Shown here in pieces: positions 55,108 to 64,000 of a stretch of DNA of 64,000 nt. The notes under the pieces were generated by a model that was given only the letters and a program-made list of their open reading frames with translations, was not told the origin of the DNA and ran no database searches. This DNA is from Macrothele yani (lineage: Eukaryota > Arthropoda > Arachnida > Araneae > Macrothelidae): assembly GCA_039090855.1 (NCBI GenBank), contig CM076999.1:118419072-118483071 (forward strand). The letters run 5' to 3'. Position 1 is the stretch's first letter. The number at the start of each line of letters is the position of its first letter. The translations under genes and the position numbers were made by a program.

Positions 55108-55217
55108 CAGGGTGCTATTCTTTTCATCATGCTCCAAAGTGGAGTTGCTCAAAGTGGTGGTTGTTCATCTAAAAAGATGCAACCCCACTTTGGAGCATGG
55201 TGAAAGGAATAGCACCC
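55108..55217. repeat. Fold-back repeat, 38-base arms
   Basis: 55108-55147 (CAGGGTGCTATTC...GAGTTG) and 55180-55217 are inverted copies with about four mismatches around a 32-base loop. No coding role seen. Confidence 0.8.
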
Positions 55218-55809
55218 TATACAAGCTATGTTGGCACAGCCACGCGTGAAAGTCTCGAGATTATGTCTAAACACGGATCTCAACATGAAATGGAACAGTT
55301 TGGTACTATAATATCAAACGTTTTGAATTATGACAACATTGTAAGTTGCTATCTCTAAGAAGGCTTTGAAAGCTTAGCCAAGATGAAGCCTTTCGGTGGA
55401 GCATGAAAGCTCGGCTTAAATTGTGTATGTGTTTCATGCCATTGAAAGGAAATGTTTTAGTTTATTCCATAAATGTTTGAATTTCAGCTTGATATACTGT
55501 AGAAGGTAAATTGAAAGATTTCACTTTGCATTTGGAGCTTCACGTTCATTGATACTGCAATTTGTATCAACGAATGCATGTTCTATGCATTGCTGTGAAA
55601 ACGCTGTTGTCAACCAGGGCAAAGCATGGGCAGGATCTATGTACCTCCTGGCATGTGCATGATCCCGGTGTGGGACAAATAGACTGACCTTGACTTTGTT
55701 GAGACTTCTCTCTCTAAGTATAATTAAATTTTTCAGAGTGTGACACCTAAAATATTTATTTTCCCCCATAAAATACAGTGGCACAACTACACATGTACAT
55801 ACATATATA
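55218..55809. other. Nothing assigned
   Basis: Unremarkable intronic sequence between the fold-back and the Tc1 element. Confidence 0.5.
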
Positions 55810-56957
55810 TACAGTTGAGTCACATTATTGTGACCACCTCCTACTTTTGATGTCAACAGCGCATAGCCAATGAAAGAAGGCATGTGTTGTGAGCTGGCTA
55901 GGAGGGTATATAAGGTGTGCTGTAGGCATTTTGAAAATATAAAACTTGTTGCTGTCATGAATAAAAGGAGCAATTTATCAGATTTGCAAAAAGGGATGAT
56001 TACTGGCTTTCGGGCCAAGGGTGGCAGTATGATCAATTGCGAATAAGCGATGTGGAAACTGCAGAGCACCTCGTGCCATTGATGTGAGAGGTCAACGTTG
56101 GCTTCAAAGGTGCATGAGGGCCGATCGACATGCTACAGTGGAGCAACTTGCTGGCCGAAAGAAGCTAGGGGGCTACTAGAAGTGCGTGTAAAATGACAGT
56201 TTAGCAAACCCTGCTGCATATGGGTAGGGTTCTGATGCAGAAGAATGGTCACTGCACCTATGCTGAAGAAGGTGCATCGACAGAAAAGGCTTACATTTGC
56301 ATGGCAGTGTCGGAATTGGACATCTGCTGATTGGCAAAGGATTGCCTTCTCCGATGAGTCATGTTTTCTGCTTCATTGAACCGATGGACTTTGGCGTATA
56401 AGGCAAGAAACATCGAAGAACAAACACTCTTCAACCATTGCTGAAAGAACACAAACTGGTGGGGGCAGCATTATGGTTTGGGAAATGTTTTCGTGGCATT
56501 CCCTGGGTCCACTCATACCTGCGGAAGGCGCTATGGGCCGAATTCGTTATGAGTCCATCCTTGCAGACCACGTGCACCCACACATGCTGATTGTCTTCCT
56601 TGGGGCGGATGGGATCTTCCAGAACGACAATGCGACATGTCACAAAGCTAGAAATGTCCAAGAGTGGTTGGAAGAGCACGATGAAGACTTCAAAGAACTT
56701 CCCTGGTCCCCTAATTCCCCAGACTTAAACCCAATTGAGTATCTGTGGGACCCCCTCGATCGTGTTGTTTGCTCTACAGATCCTCCACCATGCACCCTCC
56801 AGCAGCTGTCAGATGCACTGCAGTCAGCATGGCTCCACGTACATGTGAATACCTCCTAGCGCCTTATTGAGTCACTCTCAGACCATCTAGCTGCTGTCTG
56901 CACTGCGCTTACTCTGGATATTAGCTGGAGGTCACAATAATGTAACTCGACCATGTA
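55810..56957 (+). mobile_element. Tc1-like element (Tc1-D)
   Basis: Ends TACAGTTGAGTCACATTATT and, inverted, TACATGGTCGAGTTACATTA share the ACATTATTGTGACC core. The transposase starts at about 55956 (MNKRSNLSDLQKGMI) and reads, in changing frames, LTFAWQCRNWTSADW, IAFSDESCFLL (first Asp), HSSTIAERTQTGGGSIMVW, IFQNDNATCHKARNVQEWL (second Asp), PWSPNSPDLNPIEYLWD (Glu). I count 36 residues between the second Asp and the Glu, not the usual 34. Frameshifts and stops in the first half inactivate it. Confidence 0.88.
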
Positions 56958-58077
56958 TGTATGTACGTGCGTGCACACACACACACACAAATATGTGGGA
57001 TTACATTAAAAAATAAAGATAAAGGCAGCAAATGCGGGCACAGTCCTAATTTGTTATGGTTTAAAAGCCAATATTAACAAGAAAAAAAAAAAGGTTAGAA
57101 AGATTAACTTAACCACTGAACTTAAGAAAATTAAAAAAAAAATACTTAATGATTTTGTTATGTGTTAACTAGCATTGTTAGTTTTTGAAATAACACATTA
57201 ATGTGCTGGCACATACAGAAAGCATATGCACATACATACGGAGAAAAATGAAACATTTACTATGTTTTTAGGTACAATTTTGAAAAAAAGTTCAATATGA
57301 AATTGGCTAAAGAAATGGGAGATTTATTATAATGATCATCTCCTTTTTAAAAGTGAGTAAAGTAGATTCCAGTTAATTGGGACACATCAAGGCCAGAACA
57401 ATTAGGCCCAGTTTAAGCAGCTGCGCCAATTATGCGCAGCTTTGTCCCAAAGAGAAAATTAGGGATGTTCTTTAATAATTGTTCCAAATAAACGGATGCG
57501 CTGATTAACTGATCCAGTTAACCCAAATCTATCACCATTTTCCTGTACTAACTTAAAAAGTGAGCACAGGAAAATGACTTTCACAGGATCATAATTTAGG
57601 CAACTTTGCTTTGAACTGTTAGAATCTACACTCACAATTCAGAAAATGCAATATTTTTACATGCATAAGGTGCTTCTTAAGCATTGAATAGCATAATCCT
57701 ATTATCAGAAAGTTGCTTTCAAAGTTCAGTAACAATTAATAATGTAATATGGTGAAAAGATATACATAAAAATATGATTAAATATAGAGGCAACTTCTTC
57801 TCAAAATTGTGTATGAGGGCAAAAGGAAATACATCAAACTATTTAAGCTGCAACATTAACATCAGTACTCATAAAATAATGGTACATATAAAAATTGAGC
57901 CAAAGATAAAAGCTAAAAGAACCAATACATCACATACTTTAATAAATAAGATGTGGAAAAATTTCATCTGAGTTGGAGAATATACTACTATCTGTGAGGG
58001 AGGAGTATAGCTATACTCCAGGTCAACCTGAAAATGTACTATTGTGAAAGGTAGGGTAGCCAGTTAACAGAGTTTAG
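56958..58077. other. Intronic DNA, possible Tigger-type repeat near 57360-57530
   Basis: CCAGTTAATTGGGACACATC at 57370 and CTGATTAACTGATCCAGTTA at about 57502 look like pogo/Tigger end text, but no clean inverted pair was found. The remainder is AT-rich without features. Confidence 0.35.
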
Positions 58078-58277
58078 ATAGAACACTGGAAGAGTCGTGG
58101 GCCACACTGGAGGACATGGTCTACAGAAAGAGATGCCCCAGTATTGACAGTCTCAAACGCTCTTTGTTGTGGGCAGTAGCAGCTTTCCCTGTGAAGATCC
58201 TGCTTAAAGCCATTGATGAGTGGCCACAGAGACTGAAGGACTGTGTGAAGGCAAAAGGATGCCATTTTGAAAAGTGA
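58078..58277 (+). mobile_element. Tc/mariner transposase C-terminus, fragment
   Basis: The plus frame ends SLKRSLLWAVAAFPVKILLK then AIDEWPQRLKDCVKAKGCHF, Glu-Lys, stop at 58275-58277. The block with R-L-x-x-C-x-K-A-K-G-x-H-F-E is typical for the C-terminus of some Tc/mariner transposases. No ends or catalytic part remain. Confidence 0.55.
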
Positions 58278-58743
58278 TTGGTGCCATGTATTCACAAGTG
58301 TGCTACTTACATCATATTACAGGTACATTAAAATATCTTTAAATTTCTTTTGTTATTTCATTGAATACTTTGTAACCGTATTTATGGTAAGACTATGTAC
58401 ACTGTCTAAATCCTTTGACATGTCTGAATCCTTTGCAGTAAGTTATTTATAAAGTCATTTCAACATCACAGTTGTGTATGAAAGGGAGGATCGCACGTGT
58501 CTGATTGCTATTGGGTGTTCTTAATAATTTGCTACTTCAGTGTATACATATATAAAATATAACAGGTTATTAAAGAGTGAAAAAAGGGGGAACTGTGGGG
58601 CAACAACAGTTTTTCTATACAGAATATGTCAAACAAACTCTCCTTAATTGAATAAATTTGTAACTTTATATTTAATACTGCCATTTAGGGTAACAATACA
58701 TATGACAGGTAATCAGGAATTTGATAGTTCATCTCCAACATAC

Positions 58744-58967
58744 CATTCCATTAATAGAGGCAACAATTTCCTGACTAAAATTAGGATTGGTAGGTGAGGT
58801 AAAATTGTAGTTGAGGTTGACCCCATAAACTTCAGGCATGGAGGACACAGGCTTATGCCAGGACTCGTTCTGTGAGCTTCCGCCAGAGCCTGGCTTGAAC
58901 AATTCTGCTGAAGGCCAACTATGAGGGCTTGGGCTTGAGGGTGGCTTTAAACTATCATCTAACACAG
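58744..58967 (-). CDS. TOGARAM: TOGARAM-like exon, disordered Ser/Pro-rich segment
   Basis: The acceptor reads ATATTTAG then CTGTG; the donor is AATG then GTATGT. After two bases that finish an upstream codon, 74 codons follow, rich in Ser, Pro and Asn (near the start LKPPSSPSPHSW, near the end NFSQEIVASINGM). No fold is recognisable; this looks like the disordered linker that precedes the TOG pair in TOGARAM proteins. It ends in phase 0 and joins cleanly to the exon at 51556-51946, which begins in phase 0. Conservation of this stretch is unknown to me, so the exon call rests on splice sites, open frame and phase match. Confidence 0.66.
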
Positions 58968-59762
58968 CTAAATATCAGGGGGAAAAAGAAAGATAAGACA
59001 TGAACCAGACACAAAAGCAATAATTTACATCTACTTGTAACAAGTGGGAAAATAAAATGCAGTCCATTTTAAAATTGGTTTGGCAAAACATATATAAGGC
59101 ATAATCCTACATGAAGTCACACATCCAGTACAACTACTAAATTCCAAAAGATAGCTAAGTTACATTTTGAAATTAGAAAAGAAAACACAAGGTTCACACA
59201 CATTTACAGAAATTAAATTCCACGATTTTTCCAGGGGTTTTCTAGGAATTCATCAAAAAATTCCAGGAGCTTAAATTTTTACTAGAACCATAGTTCTTTG
59301 TTTCATATTTTGCAAATTGGGTTGAAATTTACTATGCCTTTAGAATTCTTATGAAATCTTATGTGTTCTGTTCTCAGAATTCATATGAAATCTTTCGGTT
59401 CTATTCTTTAGAACTCTCATGAAATCTTATACATTCCGTTTAGAATTCTTATGTGCTCTTTAGTGTGCATTACATCCTAAATGAAGTGGCAAAATTTCCC
59501 CTAATAAAAATTGTTTTGTATAAAATTTATATGAAGCAATCTAGACCTTAGTACAATGATAATAATACAAACAATTTTGCCATGGCAGTGAAGATTCCCT
59601 ATTTCATAGCCATCTATTCCCATGAACACTGGCAACAGGGAGGCCAGATATCAATCTCCTTCAGTGAGGAAAGCAATCTGGAACTTAGCACAACGATAAT
59701 AATACAAAATAATTTTGCCATGGCACTGAAGATTCTTATTTCATAGTTATATATATTCCCAC

Positions 59763-60883
59763 CAGTAGCGTATCTTGGGAGGGTCCGAGACCTCGGCTAG
59801 CTCACCCCCTCCCAGTACTGATTTTTAAAAATTGTGAAGTTTATTTTTATATTGTTAAGTAATAGAAGTAACATTTTTTTTCTAAATCTTAGGTACATGC
59901 TATTGCTAACATGATACCAAATATTTATGAGAATTAGGATTTGAACACTTATTTGTACACAAACTCCATTCTTCCTTACTTTTGTATGAACTTGAGTGTT
60001 ACGTTTTCACAAAACTGTTTCTTCAGAGTACTTTTTCATATTTAAAAATAATGTTTTTCTCTATTAACAAACCAGCCAAGTTGCACGAATGTGCATGTCC
60101 TTGTGTGGCTCTAAGACATATCTTGATTCTTTTTACTACAGAAAACTTCTTTCGGCAGTTGCAGTTGTTGATGAACAGTTTAATATTGATCTGCTAATTT
60201 GTACACCTCAATAAACACTATGTCCAATTATTCAGCTTTATGTAACAAGTAATGTTTCTTACTGATTTGTTTTGTATTCATCAAGGGAATCAAAACACCT
60301 TCAGTTCATTTTTTAATCGAGCAGTATCAAAATATGAGGCACAGAGTTCTTTAAGCTCTGATAGTAGATGTTCAGGGAAGCTTTCACAAAATTTACCAAA
60401 ACAGTTCAAATCCAACAAAGCCACAAATTTAAGATATAATATCACTGATTTTAATTCATTGACACTTCACACAAACTGAAGCTACATTCGTGAAACACGC
60501 GCTGGAAGCATGGAGGGACTGAGGTAGTCCGAAGTCTTCTTTCTTTTCGGAGCGAACCCTTGGCCAAAGCAATGGCCACTCACAAGCTCTGTAGCTCATT
60601 CATGTTGTCATGGAAATGCTAGCAGGCAATAGTATTGAAGCTCTTCACATCAGAACAGCGAAGTCTCTCGAAGACCTATTTGCGTTACATTGATGCTGTT
60701 GATCATCGCTCGCCAGACTGATACTCATAATCAAAAGAAGCAAATCCACTCGTGTTTTTTTCGCACCGAAAGCATTGACATATCTTAATACCGTTGATAA
60801 CTGACTTTTATTTGTGTATATTTAATTAACTTTTATTTGTGCATTCTCCGGGCTTCGCAGCTATCCTCGAATATATGCCACTG
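59763..60883 (-). mobile_element. hAT element inside repeat Z copy 2
   Basis: Exact 8-base duplication ATTCCCAC (59755-59762, 60884-60891). Ends CAGTAGCGTATCTTGGGAGG and, inverted, CAGTGGCATATATTCGAGGA. On the minus strand near 60060-60175 the text NCNCRKKFSVVKRIKICLRA then TQGHAHSCNLAGLLIE matches the hAT C-terminal dimerisation block (S-A-E-R-S-F-S-x-L-R-R-I-K). The rest of the transposase is lost. Confidence 0.85.
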
Positions 60884-60891
60884 ATTCCCAC

Positions 60892-62030
60892 ACACATTGG
60901 CAGCAGGGAGGCCAGATATCAATTCCCTTCAGTGAGCAAAGCAATCTGGAACTTAGAACAATGAAAATAATAATACAAAACAATTTTGACATGGCACTGA
61001 AGATACCCTATTCCATAGTCATATTTTCCCATGCACACTGGCAACAGGGAGGCCAGGTATCAATCTCCTTTTACATGAAGCAACCCGGAACTTAGCACAA
61101 TGATAATAATACAAAATACAGTAATTTTGCCATGACACTGAAGATTCCCTATTCCATAGTCATCTATTCCCATGCACATTGCCAGCAGGGAGAGCAGATA
61201 TCAATTTTCTTCAGTGAGGAAAGCAATCTTGAACTTAGAACAATGATAATAATACAAAACAATTTTGCCATGGCACTGAAGATTCCCTATTCCATAGTCA
61301 CCTCTTGCCATGCACATTGGCAACAGGGAGACCAGATATCAATCTCCTTCAGCAAGGAAAGCAATCTGGAACTTAGCACAATGATAATAATACAAAATAA
61401 TTTTGCTATGGCACTGAAGATTCTGTTTTTCATAGTTATCTATTCCCATGCACATTGACAAAAGGGAGGCCAGATATCAATGCCCTTCAGTGAGGAAAGC
61501 AATCTGGAACTTAGCACAATGATAATAATACAAAACAAATTTTGCCATGGCACTGAAGATACCACATTCTGTAGTCAACTATTCCCATGCACCCTGGCAG
61601 CAGGGAGGCCATATATTAATGTCCTTCAGTGAGAAAAGCAATCTGAAACTTAACACAATGGTAATAATACAAAATAATTTTGCTATGGCACTGAAGATTC
61701 TGTTTTTCATAGTTATCTATTCCCATGCACATTGACAAAAGGAAGGCCAGATATCAATGTCCTTCAGTGAGGAAAGCAATCTGGAACTTAGCACAATGAT
61801 AATAATTCAGAAAAGTTTTGCCATGGCACTGAAGATTCCCTATTCCATAGTCATCTCTTGCCATTCACATTGGCAACAGGGAGGCCAGACACTGAAGATG
61901 TCTGGCCTTCCTGTCTTTCAGTGAGGAAAGCAATCTGGAACTTAGCACAATGATAATAATACAAAACAAATTTTGCCATGGCACTGAAGATACCACATTC
62001 TGTAGTCAACTATTCCCATGCACCCTGGGT
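60892..62030. repeat. 138-bp tandem array within repeat Z
   Basis: CATGGCACTGAAGAT and CACATTGGCAACAGGGAGGC and AGCAATCTGGAACTTAGC recur at 60991, 61132, 61270, 61409, 61547, 61685, 61823 and 61979. The spacing is 138-139 bases (the last 156), with two more units at about 59570-59750 before the hAT insertion. Copy 1 of Z has a single unit, so the array grew here. Confidence 0.9.
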
Positions 62031-62464
62031 GCAGGGAGATTCTATATCAGACTCCTTCAGTGAAGAAAATGCATGCTAGAAAGAAGGGTCATGCACAGTT
62101 TGCAGGAAAGTTTCCATGCACTGCTGTGAGTCGAACTGCTATACCACAAACCAAGGTCGCTGGGAATATGCTACTCAAACAACTTTCATTACAGTGTCAC
62201 ATGAGATGGATGACATCACATCTCCACTCTCCATGGCAGGAAGTATTGTCATTGCAACTGGATGCAGCAGGGAGCTGGAACAAAGTAACCTTTATTATAA
62301 GTGACACAATCAATCCAAACATTTCAACCGATTTTTTTTCATTGGAAGAAAAAAATTCCAGGGCCTTTCACAAAAATATGAAAAATCAAGGACTTTCCAG
62401 TCCTGGAAACAAGGAAATAAAATTTCAGGACTTTTCTAGAATTCCAGGGGTTGTGCAAACCTTG

Positions 62465-64000
62465 AAAACATTAGCACAATATGAAAAGGAGGATTGCAGT
62501 GAACTGACTTTTATCAAAAAGGAAAACATTTTCCGCATTGTATTTCACAGATATCAATTTGAAAACCCCCTTTAATGTAAGAATAGAACATGGACTTTAT
62601 TTTTTATGTAGAATCTATTACACGAGAGCATAAACATTCCTCGTCACATCCCAATGTGTTTGTTTATGATTAAAATGCCGTTTAAAACACCTTTCTCGTA
62701 GACTTTACTCAGATTAAAATGATTAAATTGTATTTTAACTAGAAGAGCTTTCAATTATTCTTCATATATATATATATACACATACACATAAAAAAGAACT
62801 ATTGTCGATAGATAAGAATTTTTTTATTATAATTTCATTTTATTTATTTGGTGAAGGCTTAATTCAGTGGTTTCTCTTTTCATATTTCTTTCTTTTACCA
62901 CACTGAATTTCATACATCTTAATAAACATCTCAGTTTTAATGAATGGAATGCATGATGTTTTTCATTAACTACGTACGAGGAAACAGTTCTTTTTAACTT
63001 AAGACATCATTTTGATTTAATTTTCCCCTTGTCTACATACAAAATATCTCCTTTCAACAAATGTCCTTCACTATAATCTGCTCTGTTTGTATATGATTTG
63101 GTTTTAATCACTAGATAGTTGATTTTCTTACAAGTTTGGGGAACAATGAGAAGTCATATGGGGTAGACAAAAATAAATTTCTGTGACATAAGAAAAAGTA
63201 TCTTTTTTTATGAAATACCTGATGAAGAATCATGTGTAAGGAAAATGTTTAAGCGAAGGAACAAAAAAAAAGGTGAGTAGATTTAAGTTGTGCCTCTTGT
63301 TGGCGCATGGTGAAAATTCTCACATTGATAAGAATGATATCACCTCAATAGATTTTCATGGTTGGCATAGTAAATTCAAATTAGGAAAAAAAAAAAGTTT
63401 GCATAAAACACTCTCTTCTTTCATGCCTTACTATATATATGAGAGCAGAAATTTCGAAATTTTTTCCTATGTTGGTCACTGCATGCAAAAGTGAGGCATG
63501 TGTTGATGAAGATACCCCTTTTCTTTAAGTGGTTAATCAAATAATTTTTTCCATAGAACTCAGCAAGGCACCTGTAACTCAGACTAGGAAATGTAAGCTC
63601 TGAAGACTTTAGGATGAAAACAGTGTGTGTTTGATTAGTTGGGAATTTTGGCAAGTCTTTCAAACTAACATATTTTTTGAAAGTGATTGTACTAAAAACT
63701 CATAAGAATTTAAACATATAAAACGAGCGAAACACACAGAGTCACGTACAGTAAAAGGTTCGTTTAGCGGTAGCTTTCGGTCATCCTACGACCTTGATCA
63801 CCTGCGATCGACTGGTTGGGCTGGTAGCCAGAACTACAATTTGAAGTTGGGGTGTTGGAACTATTGCCAGATTTTAGAAGAGAGATAAAAATAAATGGGA
63901 TTTGGTGAGGGGTCTCTGAATTGCAGTTTTTGGTGAACAAAATTTCAATGCTCTCTTGAAAACGTAGAGATGCCTTGTTGATGAAAGGGGCAATTTTTTT
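62465..64000. other. AT-rich DNA, nothing assigned
   Basis: A short AT run near 62766 and no exon, domain or repeat end I can recognise. The upstream TOGARAM exon expected on the minus strand was not found here. Confidence 0.5.

Larger units (their letters stand above)
3595..58967 (-). other. TOGARAM: TOGARAM-like gene, overall layout (partial)
   Basis: Six minus-strand exons join in order from high to low coordinate. Codon phases at the five joins are 0, 1, 2, 2 and 0, and each donor phase fits the next acceptor, which is strong support for one transcript. Introns are about 6.8, 10.6, 11.4, 6.1 and 19.3 kb and are filled with transposons. The first exon seen starts with the last two bases of a codon and the last ends two bases into one, so the gene continues on both sides of the window. 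Family knowledge: TOGARAM/crescerin proteins bind tubulin through TOG domains and act in cilia. Assignment is from remembered motifs, not a search. Confidence 0.8.
59188..62464. mobile_element. Repeat Z copy 2, expanded and interrupted
   Basis: Left end CAAGGTTCACACACATTTAC and right end GGGGTTGTGCAAACCTTG are inverted relatives; AAAACA is found on both outer sides. It is colinear with copy 1 (23409-24199) at both ends but the middle segment has grown into a 138-bp array and a hAT element is inserted at 59763-60883. Confidence 0.65.

Noticed and set aside
55521..56069. 182-codon minus-strand frame
   Set aside because: Overlaps the Tc1-D left end on the opposite strand, has no domain and no splice context.

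Overview
This is a eukaryotic (animal) window. It has no compact operons: one multi-exon gene is spread over about 55 kb and nearly everything else is mobile DNA. The transposon mix (mariner and Tc1-like elements, several hAT groups, pogo/Tigger, RTE-type LINEs including a BovB-like one, Penelope-like elements with GIY-YIG nucleases, tRNA-like SINEs) suggests an arthropod, perhaps a chelicerate. The sequence alone does not settle the species.

Host gene. Six exons on the minus strand (58744-58967, 51556-51946, 40856-40922, 29309-29470, 23012-23204, 3595-3743) join with matching splice phase at all five junctions. The joined product is a disordered Ser/Pro-rich stretch, a Glu/Arg/Gln-rich coiled coil, a Pro-rich linker and then a TOG (HEAT-repeat) domain. 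It resembles the ciliary microtubule regulator TOGARAM (crescerin/CHE-12 family). Both ends of the gene lie outside the window.

Region by region. 0.6-4.7 kb: a Penelope-like inverted-repeat remnant, a mariner, a fold-back element and a Tc/mariner remnant. 6.2-19.4 kb: one RTE LINE interrupted by a Penelope-like element (PLE-1) and by a hAT-like element (X1). X1 is interrupted by a second Penelope-like element (PLE-2), PLE-2 by a Tc1-like element, that by a second X-family copy (X2), and X2 by a Penelope-like scrap. 19.5-21.8 kb: a Jockey-like LINE remnant split by a mariner with a complete catalytic triad. 23.4-29 kb: repeat Z copy 1, X-family copy 3 and a nearly full RTE LINE. 31.6-39 kb: a Penelope-like RT, a full-length BovB-like LINE, an RTE 3' end and another Penelope-like element. 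41-46.4 kb: X copy 4 with a SINE, a pogo-like MITE, and a Tc1 transposase gene in which two segments have become tandem arrays (154 bp and 107 bp units, the latter with a 428 bp higher-order period). 47.8-56.9 kb: Tigger remnant, 62 bp minisatellite split by a hAT element, an array of about 150 bp units carrying CTCF-like motifs, and a Tc1 element. 59.2-62.5 kb: repeat Z copy 2, expanded into a 138 bp array and split by a hAT element with a perfect 8 bp target duplication.

The most interesting signals are the hammerhead-ribozyme cores in the terminal inverted repeats of the Penelope-like elements, the near-palindromic PLE-2, the deep nest, the satellite built from transposase coding sequence, and the CTCF-like motif array. 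All splice joins, boundaries and family calls were read by eye without any search.
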